A stretch of 6,257 nt of DNA from SAR202 cluster bacterium (GTDB lineage: Bacteria; Chloroflexota; Dehalococcoidia; Lucifugimonadales; UBA3495). Each line of letters begins with the position of its first letter. Position 1 is the stretch's first letter. The DNA is taken from contig VFHF01000317.1 of assembly GCA_009392095.1 (NCBI GenBank), positions 1-6,257 on the forward strand, in the 5' to 3' direction. This document shows positions 1 through 6,251 of this stretch, piece by piece. Under the pieces are notes generated by a model, which was not told the DNA's origin, searched no databases, and was given only the letters and a program-made list of their open reading frames with translations. The translations under genes were made by a program, and so were the position numbers.

Positions 1-141
1 GTTATCGGCTAGCGGATAATCTGGGCATCTGCCCAGTTACCCAGTCTGGGGCTAGGGAGGAAGCGCTCCTAAGCCCCGTCGGACCCCTTTACAGACCCCT
101 GATAGTCCGATTGTCGATCCATCATGGTCATCAAACTGACC
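1..141. repeat. Cluster of short inverted repeats in non-coding DNA
   Basis: Several stem-loops can be read directly. CTGGGC (21-26) pairs with GCCCAG (31-36) around a 4-base loop. GGGGCT (48-53) pairs with AGCCCC (72-77), and the stem continues with AGG/CCT and AG/CT pairs, broken by single-base bulges, to a loop at 60-65. TCGGAC (79-84) pairs with GTCCGA (105-110); its loop side contains a direct repeat of GACCCCT (82-88 and 94-100). GGTCA (126-130) pairs with TGACC (137-141). TTATC (2-6) and GATAA (15-19) may form a further weak stem. No T-run follows any stem, so these are not classical intrinsic terminators. The stretch could be the 3' part of a structured RNA, the end of an upstream transcript, or intergenic repeats. 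I recognise no known RNA family. Confidence 0.5.
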
Positions 142-175
142 CTGTAGACCATTTTGACCCAATCCAGGCTCGTAG

Positions 176-204
176 TTGCTTACACGGCCCCGCGAGATTA
201 TTAT
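176..204 (+). promoter_or_regulatory. Putative sigma70-type promoter for the SRAP gene
   Basis: A TTGCTT box (176-181) and a TATTAT box (199-204) are separated by exactly 17 bases, the preferred spacing for a housekeeping sigma factor. The AT-rich patch at 197-209 stands out from the surrounding GC-rich DNA. Transcription would begin near 211, about 34 bases before the ATG at 245. This also argues against the in-frame TTG at 176 being a start codon, because it would lie upstream of the transcript. This is a prediction by eye only. Confidence 0.4.
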
Positions 205-244
205 TTTTCAATCACGAATATTCCGGTTGGGAAGACCTGGCAAC

Positions 245-982
245 ATGTGCGGACGATTTACCCTGACTTCCAATCTGAACGAGCTTCAGGGCCGGTTCGG
301 ATTCTTGTCCGAGTTCACCGGTCTTAAGTCCTTTGAACATGGGCCCGAACAAGGACCCAGGTATAACATCGCGCCCACTCAGCAGGTATTAACGGTCACC
401 AACGACGGCCAGAAGAGCGGAGAACTGATGCGGTGGGGTTTGGTACCCTTTTGGGCCAAAGACCTGAAGGTCGGTGCTCGTATGATCAACGCGGTGGGAG
501 AAACCGTCGCCACCAAACCGGCGTTCAGAACAGCCTTCAAGAAACGGCGTTGCCTGGTCCTAGCCAACGGCTTCTACGAATGGAAAACAGATGGGAAACG
601 GAAGCTGCCCAACTACATCTACCCGCGCAACGGCGAACCGATGGCGTTTGCCGGGCTTTGGGAGACGTGGAAATCTCCTAAAGGAGAAGTGGTCCAGTCG
701 TGCACGATCATTACCACTGAAGCTAATCCGTTCATCCAGACGTTACACACCCGAATGCCCGTAATATTGTCCGATGAAACCCAGGCCCTGTGGCTAGACC
801 CGCTGACCGAAGACCCCAAAAACCTAGAGCCTCTGCTGATACCTGCCCCTGTCGAGCTTTTGACCTCCCACCGAGTATCGGAAACGGTCAATTCGGTGAA
901 GAACCAGGGGCCAGAGTGCATCGTGCCTCTATCTGAAGAAACACTCGGCGAAGAAACCCCTGGCGCGCGCTTATTCTCCTAG
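245..982 (+). CDS. SRAP domain protein (YedK/HMCES family), abasic-site DNA-protein crosslinker
   Basis: This 245-residue protein has the length and motifs of a bacterial SRAP protein. Members of the family form a covalent thiazolidine link between their N-terminal Cys and abasic sites in single-stranded DNA, which shields the lesion during replication. The ATG at 245 is chosen because it gives Met-Cys-Gly-Arg-Phe, and Cys2 becomes the catalytic terminus once Met is removed. An upstream TTG (176) would bury this Cys. A GGGAAG element at 229-234 can serve as the ribosome site. Visible motifs are RYNIAPTQ (39-46), MRWGLVPFW (62-70), Asn82 in MINAVGET, Glu112 in GFYEW, His168 in HTRMP, and a C-terminal VNSVKN (215-220). 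One oddity is that the usual NARxET motif reads NAVGET, with Val84 at the conserved Arg position. It is probably monocistronic, with 67 bases to the next gene. The family call is secure; activity is inferred. Confidence 0.93.
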   Translation: MCGRFTLTSNLNELQGRFGFLSEFTGLKSFEHGPEQGPRYNIAPTQQVLTVTNDGQKSGELMRWGLVPFWAKDLKVGARMINAVGETVATKPAFRTAFKKRRCLVLANGFYEWKTDGKRKLPNYIYPRNGEPMAFAGLWETWKSPKGEVVQSCTIITTEANPFIQTLHTRMPVILSDETQALWLDPLTEDPKNLEPLLIPAPVELLTSHRVSETVNSVKNQGPECIVPLSEETLGEETPGARLFS

Positions 983-1049
983 CCCACCCAAAATAACCCC
1001 TCGATTCCAACGCGGTCAGCAGTCCCGCGGCCGTCGTTGGCCTCTAAAC

Positions 1050-2303
1050 ATGGCCAATCAACCAGAACACATATCCGATCAGATCGCCTCGGTGTACAGC
1101 AGGTACCGTTTCGTGATTGGAGCCATGGTGTTGGCCGGCCACCTGATCGTGGGGCTGAACGTATTTGCAGTCTCGCCGGTGCTTCCCCTGGCCATCGACG
1201 ACTACAGCATCAACCGGGCCACCGCCAGCCTGCTAGTGGCCTTGCCGCTGCTGGTGGCGGCGGCATTGGGACTGCCCAGCGGCATCTTGATCTCCCGCAT
1301 CGGACCCAAGTGGGCGTTCACCACCGGTTTGGCCGCGGTGGCCATCGTGTCATTGTCGGGTGTCACCCCAAATTTCATCACCCTGTTGCTGCTCCGGTCT
1401 GCGACCGGCCTTGGGTTCGCCTTCATTCTCACAGCCACCGGCCCCCTATTGATGCAATGGTTCAGGCACAAAGAAATCACCCTGATGAACGCCTTAAACA
1501 CTGCGGTGCTGAGCCTGGGCATCGCCATATCGGTGGCCACTGCGGCCCCGCTGGCGAAAATCATGGACTGGCAAACTGCGCTGGCGGTTTTTGCCCTACC
1601 AGGAGTCGCCGGACTAGTGGCCTGGTTATTCTTGGGCAGGGAATCTAGCGTCACTTCCAAGCCCAGTGGAGGCATCTCGCTGCGTGAGGTCGGATCGGTC
1701 TTACGAAACCGGACGGTGGTGCTATTGCTGGCGGCAGACGCGGGAATATTGGTCCAATATGCCGCGTTCACCGGATGGCTGCCTACCTTCTACAACGAAG
1801 ACAGGGGTATCTCACTGTCTCAGGCTGGGCTCATCACCGGCATCCTGCCTCTGGTGGGCGTGTTCGCCGTGCTCGCCGGTGGCGCCGTAGCGTTGCATGT
1901 GGCGTCGCCCAGGACCCTTTTTGCCGCCTCGGGCCTGATGGCTGGCCTGGGCGGGTTGGGCGCATTCCTTTTTCCCGGACCTGCGTTGATCTATCCATCG
2001 GTGGTTGTTCTGGGCATTGGATCGTGGCTCTACGTGCCTAAGCTGCTGACCCTTCCCATGCAGATGGACGGGATAACTCCAGATAGTGTGGCTGTTATTT
2101 GGGGTTCTTTCCTGACATTCTCCGGGTTCGCTATGTTCATCTCACCGATCGTGGTCGGTAGCCTGCGCGACCTGACTGGGTCCTTCATACCGGGACTGGC
2201 AGTATGTGCCGCCGCCTCCTGGACCCTTCTGCTGGCAGGCATCCTTTTGCCCCGGAACGCCACAGGGCCGCAGGCTGAAACCGAGCCGTCCCCGCAAGAT
2301 TGA
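1050..2303 (+). CDS. MFS transporter, CynX/NimT-like
   Basis: This is a 417-residue inner-membrane protein with about 12 hydrophobic segments, roughly at residues 21-43, 58-80, 87-105, 110-133, 146-168, 177-196, 222-245, 258-282, 288-308, 311-335, 347-370 and 380-400. The loop between helices 2 and 3 carries a degenerate MFS motif A, GILISRIGPK (78-87). The second half has a YAAFTGWLPTFYNE stretch (237-250) typical of the cyanate permease (CynX/NimT) branch. The N-terminal 20 residues and C-terminal tail after residue 400 are hydrophilic and cytosolic. No Shine-Dalgarno sequence precedes the ATG at 1050, so translation may rely on a leaderless or weak mechanism. The next in-frame ATG (residue 26) would cut into the first helix, so 1050 is preferred. 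It heads the co-directional set with the CMD-like and epoxide hydrolase genes, suggesting import or export of a related small organic compound. The substrate is unknown. Confidence 0.88.
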   Translation: MANQPEHISDQIASVYSRYRFVIGAMVLAGHLIVGLNVFAVSPVLPLAIDDYSINRATASLLVALPLLVAAALGLPSGILISRIGPKWAFTTGLAAVAIVSLSGVTPNFITLLLLRSATGLGFAFILTATGPLLMQWFRHKEITLMNALNTAVLSLGIAISVATAAPLAKIMDWQTALAVFALPGVAGLVAWLFLGRESSVTSKPSGGISLREVGSVLRNRTVVLLLAADAGILVQYAAFTGWLPTFYNEDRGISLSQAGLITGILPLVGVFAVLAGGAVALHVASPRTLFAASGLMAGLGGLGAFLFPGPALIYPSVVVLGIGSWLYVPKLLTLPMQMDGITPDSVAVIWGSFLTFSGFAMFISPIVVGSLRDLTGSFIPGLAVCAAASWTLLLAGILLPRNATGPQAETEPSPQD

Positions 2304-2328
2304 CAACCCAAAACCTGACGCGTAACTT
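2300..2328 (+). promoter_or_regulatory. Putative internal promoter before the CMD-like gene
   Basis: A perfect TTGACA (2300-2305) contains the TGA stop codon of the upstream transporter (2301-2303). Seventeen bases later lies TAACTT (2323-2328), a weak -10 that matches only three of six consensus bases. Initiation near 2335 would leave a leader of about 54 bases before the ATG at 2389. This gap of 85 bases is the longest in the four-gene set, which fits a second transcription start. The strong -35 is directly visible; promoter function is inference. Confidence 0.35.
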
Positions 2329-2376
2329 TAAGTCTCAGTTCAAGTACCCCGTATTCAAGCCCAACTACACGCACAT

Positions 2377-2382
2377 GAGGAG
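2377..2382 (+). promoter_or_regulatory. Ribosome binding site of the CMD-like gene
   Basis: GAGGAG lies six bases before the ATG at 2389, a near-ideal Shine-Dalgarno sequence and spacing. It fixes the start of the downstream gene and contrasts with the two transporter genes, which have no comparable site. Confidence 0.75.
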
Positions 2383-2388
2383 ACTTTC

Positions 2389-2946
2389 ATGGGTAGGATT
2401 CCACCAGCAACCAGAGACACCGTTCCCAGTGGACAGACCGCCGAATTTGACCAACTTCTTGCTGGTGCAGGCTCGGTCCCGTTGGTCGGACCCGGATCGA
2501 TACTGTGGCACGTCCCCAAGGCCCAACTTGCGGCCACGGCGCTGAACCAGTACCTGCGCAACGATTCGTCGCTGTCAGCCAAAGTTTTGGAACTGGCCAT
2601 GCTGGTTACTGCGCGTGAAAACGACTGCATGTACGTTTGGAACGCTCATGCCGCATCCGCCAGAGCCGCCGGAGTGCCCGGAGCAGTGGTGGACGCCCTC
2701 AGAGACCGGAAAGAGCTTCCTCCTCTGGCTCCCGATGAGGCTGCAGTGATCAATTACGGTCAGGAATTCTACCGCACCCACAGAGTGAGCCGCGGTGCCT
2801 TCCAGGCGGCCATAGAACAGTTCGGCACCCAGGGGCTAGTCGAACTTACGGTCACCATGGGGAACTATGCCTTGATAGCCTTCGCGGTCAATGCCTTTGA
2901 CTCCGATCTGCCGGCCGACCGGACGGAGCCTGTCCTGCCCGCCTAA
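2389..2946 (+). CDS. Carboxymuconolactone decarboxylase (CMD)/AhpD-like family protein
   Basis: This 185-residue soluble protein has the layout of single-domain CMD-family enzymes: an N-terminal RIPPATRD segment (3-10), a GPGSILWHVPKAQLA helix (34-48), and the core helix pair ELAMLVTARENDC...WNAHAASARAAGV (68-96). Family members include gamma-carboxymuconolactone decarboxylases and AhpD-type thiol peroxidases. Glu68, Cys80, Trp84 and His87 are visible in the core. The AhpD CxxC pair is absent because the second position is Val83, and the common YEW signature reads YVW. A thiol-peroxidase role is therefore unlikely, and a decarboxylase, hydrolase or other role in ring-cleavage catabolism is possible but unproven. 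The start is set by a strong ribosome site. It lies 22 bases before the epoxide hydrolase gene, and the two are almost certainly cotranscribed. The family call is confident; the exact reaction is unknown. Confidence 0.85.
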   Translation: MGRIPPATRDTVPSGQTAEFDQLLAGAGSVPLVGPGSILWHVPKAQLAATALNQYLRNDSSLSAKVLELAMLVTARENDCMYVWNAHAASARAAGVPGAVVDALRDRKELPPLAPDEAAVINYGQEFYRTHRVSRGAFQAAIEQFGTQGLVELTVTMGNYALIAFAVNAFDSDLPADRTEPVLPA

Positions 2947-2954
2947 TCCGCATC

Positions 2955-2962
2955 GGGAGGAG
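2955..2962 (+). promoter_or_regulatory. Ribosome binding site that fixes the epoxide hydrolase start
   Basis: GGGAGGAG sits six bases before the ATG at 2969. It decides in favour of this start over an in-frame ATG at 2891, which lies inside the CMD-like gene and would add 26 residues that do not look like the family's N-terminus. Confidence 0.8.
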
Positions 2963-2968
2963 ACCAAC

Positions 2969-4120
2969 ATGGCCGTCCAACCCTTCACGATCGATGTTCC
3001 GGACTCAATCCTTGAAGACCTGAAATCCCGGCTTGAGCGAACGCGCTGGCCGGATGAGCTGCCGGGCACGAACTGGGAATACGGGAGCAACCTGGACTAC
3101 GTCAAAGAGTTGGTGGAGTACTGGCGCGCAAAGTTCGATTGGCGCGCCCAAGAAAGGTTGCTTAATTCTTTCTCGCACTTCAAGACGGAAGTGGACGGCC
3201 TGGATATCCATTACATCCGCGAAAAAGGGAAGGGGCCAAACCCTATTCCCCTGGTGATCACCCACGGCTGGCCCGGCACCTTCTTCGAGATGTACAAAGT
3301 CATCCCCATGCTGAGTGACCCGGCCAGACACGGCGGGGACCCAGCAGACGCATTCGACGTTGTGGCGCCTTCCATGCCTGGCTACGGGTTTTCTGGCCAC
3401 ACCACCGAGCGAGGGCTGGACGTCCTGGCAATCGGAGATCTGTGGGCCAAATTGATGTCGGATAACCTGGGCTATCCGAGGTTCGGCGCCCAGGGCGGTG
3501 ACTGGGGCGCCATCGTCACGGCCAAACTCGGGCTTTCCCACAGCGACAAGGTCATCGGCATCCACTCGACCTTCATCTCCCGGCCGACGCCCTACATGGG
3601 GCCAGGCTCAAGGGAATTGTCTGAGGCCGAAAAGGCGATGTTCCAGCAGCGGACCGACTGGCAAGCGGCCGAGGGTGGCTACGCTCACATCCAAGGAACT
3701 AAACCCCAAACGCTCTCCTACGGCTTAAACGACTCTCCCGCAGGTTTGGCCGCCTGGATCGTGGAGAAATACCGGACGTGGAGCGACTGCGGCGGAGACG
3801 TGGAGACGAGGTTCACCAAGGACGAACTCCTCACAACAATCACCATCTACTGGGTCACTCAATCAATCGGATCGGCTACCAAGCTGTACTACGAATCGCT
3901 GCGAGAGACCTGGAGATTGGCCCAGGGCGAACGCATCGAAGTGCCCTGCGGCATCGCAGTGTTCCCTTCCGAGATCAGCGTCCCGCCCCGGGAATGGGCC
4001 GAGCGGTCGTACAACGTTCAGCAATGGACGGTCATGCCCAGCGGAGGACACTTCGCAGCCTTGGAAGAACCGGTCAGACTGGTAGAGGATATCCGCAATT
4101 TCTTCCGGCCGCTGCGATAA
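2969..4120 (+). CDS. Epoxide hydrolase, microsomal (mEH/juvenile-hormone EH) type, soluble
   Basis: This 383-residue alpha/beta-hydrolase should convert epoxides to vicinal diols through a covalent ester intermediate. An N-terminal epoxide hydrolase domain (about residues 3-112, with RLERTRWPDE at 21-30 and a DYVKELVEYWR helix at 43-53) precedes the hydrolase fold. The catalytic set looks complete: oxyanion motif HGWPG (99-103), nucleophile Asp178 in GGDWG, lid tyrosines Tyr238 (GGYAHIQGTKP) and Tyr308 (LYYESLRE), acid Glu335 in VFPSEI, and base His361 in GGHFAALEEP. These correspond by motif to Asp226, Tyr299, Tyr374, Glu404 and His431 of mammalian mEH, as I recall that numbering. There is no N-terminal membrane anchor or signal peptide, so the enzyme should be cytosolic. 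It sits 22 bases after the CMD-like gene and 10 bases before the second transporter, which suggests one operon. The natural substrate is not evident. Confidence 0.94.
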   Translation: MAVQPFTIDVPDSILEDLKSRLERTRWPDELPGTNWEYGSNLDYVKELVEYWRAKFDWRAQERLLNSFSHFKTEVDGLDIHYIREKGKGPNPIPLVITHGWPGTFFEMYKVIPMLSDPARHGGDPADAFDVVAPSMPGYGFSGHTTERGLDVLAIGDLWAKLMSDNLGYPRFGAQGGDWGAIVTAKLGLSHSDKVIGIHSTFISRPTPYMGPGSRELSEAEKAMFQQRTDWQAAEGGYAHIQGTKPQTLSYGLNDSPAGLAAWIVEKYRTWSDCGGDVETRFTKDELLTTITIYWVTQSIGSATKLYYESLRETWRLAQGERIEVPCGIAVFPSEISVPPREWAERSYNVQQWTVMPSGGHFAALEEPVRLVEDIRNFFRPLR

Positions 4121-4139
4121 CGCGCCTTAGATGAGGCGT
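4121..4139 (+). promoter_or_regulatory. Small hairpin presenting the start codon of the second transporter in its loop
   Basis: CGCCT (4123-4127) is perfectly complementary to AGGCG (4134-4138). The six-base loop TAGATG contains the whole ATG at 4131-4133, and a G-T pair (4122/4139) could extend the stem. There is no Shine-Dalgarno sequence here. Ribosomes terminating at the hydrolase stop (4118-4120) would cover and melt this structure, so translational coupling is a natural reading. That function is inference, and a stem of this size can occur by chance. Confidence 0.35.
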
Positions 4140-5399
4140 CCCAACCTTTCTCGATTCACTCCGGACTGGCTATTCACCTATACCGGGGTGATGCTGATGA
4201 CCGGCATCCTGGTCAACTGGGGCACCGGCTTCACCAATTTCGCGCACAGCCTGACTCTTCCCTCCATGGAATTGGACCTAGGGATCTCCCACACCAGGGC
4301 TGGGTTCGTGATCACCATGATGGCCATGGTCCGCATGGGCAGCACCCTCATATCGGGTACCCTGGCGCCCCGCTACGGTAGCCGGTTCATCATCGGCGTC
4401 GGGACGGTTGGATCCGGCGGCGCTATGATCCTGCTGGGATTCGCCCAAACCTACCCATTGGTGCTGTTGGCTGCCGGTCTGATGGGCATGGGCTCGGGAA
4501 CAGCCCTTACTCCGATGATGGGGTTGTTGTCCCGCTGGTTCAGGTCCAGCGACCGGGGCCTGGCGGCTGGCCTGGCCGCAACCGGAGGTAGCTTCGCCTT
4601 TATCTTTGCCGGCCTCATAGTACCGTGGCTGGTGGGCCGGGACGCCGACGACGGGTGGCGGCATGCCTGGTTCTTCTTTGGCGCGATAGCCGTCAGCATC
4701 GGGTCCGTCTCACTGGTATTCGTGCGAGAGCGTCCCGTGGGTAGCCAGCAACAGGACCGAGGAACCGGACCAGAGCCAGAACCGGGGCGTGCCGCCTGGC
4801 CGATGGCTGCTTACAAGAACCCCATGATCTGGCTGATCACATTCCTGGCCTTCACGTCTGGGTGGTCCCAAAACATCTTCACTTCGTTCTTCGGAGTATA
4901 CCTATCCCAGGAAAACGGCGTCAGCCTGACGACTGTTGGGCAACTGGTGATATTGATCGGCGTTTTGAGCGTTGCCAGCGGGGTGCTCTGGGGCCGTATC
5001 TCAGACCGGTTCAGCCGAGGCCAAGCCTTTTTCTACTCGTTCTTACTGCAGGGGTTGGCTTTCATCTCGATGGCCGTGCTTCCAGGGATGGGCATTTTCA
5101 TCATCTCGGCCATCCTGTTGGGCTTCACCCTGCGGGCGACGTATACCGTCTGCGCCGCTTCGGCAGGCGATTATGTGGCTGTGCAGTTCTCGGCCGCCGC
5201 TTTTGGACTCATGGCGGTAGGCGCCGGCCTGGGCAGCGCCATCTCGCCGACGGTCGGTGGAGCCATCGCTGACAACCTGAATATGAGCTGGTCGTTCGCT
5301 GCTGCGGCGATCTTTTCTGGGGTAGGAATGGCCGGGTCTCTGTTATTGATCAAACACACGCAGTCGCTAAAGGTCTTGCAGCCGACGCCCACGGATTAG
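4131..5399 (+). CDS. MFS transporter, possibly YbfB/YjiJ-like or MCT-like
   Basis: This 422-residue inner-membrane protein has about 12 hydrophobic segments in two halves, separated by a hydrophilic, Gln/Glu/Pro-rich central loop (about 201-228). Motif A appears twice: SGTLAPRYGSRF (75-86) after helix 2 and GVLWGRISDRF (284-294) after helix 8. LSRWFRSSDRGLAAGLAATG (133-152) before helix 5 is typical of MFS permeases for small organic acids or drugs. It is clearly different from the first transporter in this window, so the pair is not a tandem duplication. It begins 10 bases after the epoxide hydrolase stop with no Shine-Dalgarno site, and its start codon lies in a small hairpin loop. Later ATGs (residues 21 and 23) would truncate helix 1. 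Its position suggests transport of a substrate or product of the hydrolase pathway. Transport direction and compound are unknown, and the subfamily name is tentative. Confidence 0.87.
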   Translation: MRRPNLSRFTPDWLFTYTGVMLMTGILVNWGTGFTNFAHSLTLPSMELDLGISHTRAGFVITMMAMVRMGSTLISGTLAPRYGSRFIIGVGTVGSGGAMILLGFAQTYPLVLLAAGLMGMGSGTALTPMMGLLSRWFRSSDRGLAAGLAATGGSFAFIFAGLIVPWLVGRDADDGWRHAWFFFGAIAVSIGSVSLVFVRERPVGSQQQDRGTGPEPEPGRAAWPMAAYKNPMIWLITFLAFTSGWSQNIFTSFFGVYLSQENGVSLTTVGQLVILIGVLSVASGVLWGRISDRFSRGQAFFYSFLLQGLAFISMAVLPGMGIFIISAILLGFTLRATYTVCAASAGDYVAVQFSAAAFGLMAVGAGLGSAISPTVGGAIADNLNMSWSFAAAAIFSGVGMAGSLLLIKHTQSLKVLQPTPTD

Positions 5400-6211
5400 C
5401 CGCTTGGCCGCCAAGACACCACGCGGGGTTCCAGATGAATCCCGCCTTTGATGGTAAAACCGCCGTCCTTTTCCTCAAGAACTTGCGGTAGCAGGCCTTC
5501 TAGGCGTTCCATCTGGGGTGAGTCGGGAGTTACGTACAGGCGGCGCGCCAGTTGCTCCCTGGCTATTTCCAGGCTTTCGAATCCTCGACTGTGCTGGGCG
5601 TGGACGACCTCCACGTTCGGCTCAACTCTCAATTGACCCAGTACCTCCAAAAACTCCGGCAGGCTGGGCAGGGGCAGGCGAGGCACGCCGTGGACCAGTT
5701 CCCATAGGGGGTATATCTGAGACTGGGGCGGGCCTTGGTACATGATTACCATTACCTGGCCGGCATGCTCTTCCAGCTTTCTGACAAACGCCTCGATATC
5801 TTGGATGACGTAGAGAACGTGGGCGCAGATAGCCACGTCCACCCTGGACACCTGGGCCTCCAGCCAGCCTGACTCGACGACATCGACGTTCTGCACGTCG
5901 AATTCATCGGCCACCTCCCGCAACACCTGGCACATGCTGGGCGAAGGCTCGACAGCGATCATTTTCTCGGCATCTAGAGCCAACGGCAACGCCAGGCGCC
6001 CTCCGCCGGCGCCTACGTCTAGGATCACCTGCCCAGGCGCGATCTCCTTCCGTAGGTAATCGACTAGGACATCATCGGTGCGCCTGGGGTCGGCCCGGAA
6101 ATTCTGGGCAAAGTTGCTCCAGGAGTCCGCGGGCGGCTCTTCCCTGCGCATACTGTCGGATTGGGCATGCTCGGCACGGACCATCTCAGTCCAGCATTTG
6201 GTTGCGCTCAT
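5396..6211 (-). CDS. Class I SAM-dependent methyltransferase
   Basis: This 271-residue soluble protein has a Rossmann-type SAM-binding domain. Motif I is ILDVGAGGGRLALPLA (63-78), with Asp65 and the glycine-rich loop. The acidic residue that would hold the SAM ribose is Glu89 in AVEPSPSM (86-93). Motif IV-like VDVAICAHVLYVI (124-136) follows. The first 60 residues are helical and charged, with WSNFAQNFRADPRRTDD (31-47) forming the N-terminal cap seen in many small-molecule methyltransferases. The start at 6211 is chosen because AGAGGG precedes it by three bases; an in-frame ATG at 6247 has no ribosome site. The gene converges on the second transporter and their stop codons overlap by four bases. 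The methyl acceptor cannot be inferred, and a link with the epoxide/CMD module is not shown by the layout, since it is transcribed from the opposite side. Confidence 0.88.
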   Translation of the reverse strand: MSATKCWTEMVRAEHAQSDSMRREEPPADSWSNFAQNFRADPRRTDDVLVDYLRKEIAPGQVILDVGAGGGRLALPLALDAEKMIAVEPSPSMCQVLREVADEFDVQNVDVVESGWLEAQVSRVDVAICAHVLYVIQDIEAFVRKLEEHAGQVMVIMYQGPPQSQIYPLWELVHGVPRLPLPSLPEFLEVLGQLRVEPNVEVVHAQHSRGFESLEIAREQLARRLYVTPDSPQMERLEGLLPQVLEEKDGGFTIKGGIHLEPRVVSWRPSG

Positions 6212-6214
6212 GTT

Positions 6215-6220
6215 CCCTCT
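6215..6220 (-). promoter_or_regulatory. Ribosome binding site supporting the methyltransferase start at 6211
   Basis: On the minus strand AGAGGG occurs three bases before the ATG, within the purine-rich stretch AAAGAGGGAAC. The spacing is short, but the alternative start 36 bases upstream has no such element. Confidence 0.55.
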
Positions 6221-6251
6221 TTGGTGGTAAGCCGCTGGTTCGTACATGCAG

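Noticed and set aside
48..77. GGAAGCG-containing hairpin resembling the tip of signal recognition particle RNA
   Set aside because: The conserved GTCAGG side and the GGAA tetraloop context of SRP helix 8 are missing, so the likeness is superficial.
48..90. Strong hairpin as an intrinsic terminator of an upstream gene
   Set aside because: No run of T residues follows the stem; the next bases are GTCGGACCCC, with only a TTT at 88-90.
176..244. TTG start extending the SRAP protein by 23 residues
   Set aside because: It would move the catalytic Cys away from the N-terminus, the added residues do not match the family, and the TTG overlaps the likely -35 box.
3..266. Plus-strand frame open from the left edge to a TGA at 264-266, possibly the tail of an upstream gene
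   Set aside because: The roughly 87-residue translation has no recognisable motif, spans the hairpins and the promoter, and runs into the SRAP gene. A chance open frame of this length is plausible.
2891..2968. Upstream ATG extending the epoxide hydrolase by 26 residues
   Set aside because: It lies inside the CMD-like gene, has no ribosome site, and the ATG at 2969 has GGGAGGAG at ideal spacing.
3005..3565. Long minus-strand open frame opposite the epoxide hydrolase, and similar frames opposite the transporters (for example 1202-1771 and 4278-4664)
   Set aside because: These are antisense shadows of strongly supported genes, with low-complexity translations and no family motifs.
6212..6247. 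Upstream ATG extending the methyltransferase by 12 residues
   Set aside because: No ribosome site precedes it, while AGAGGG lies just before the ATG at 6211.
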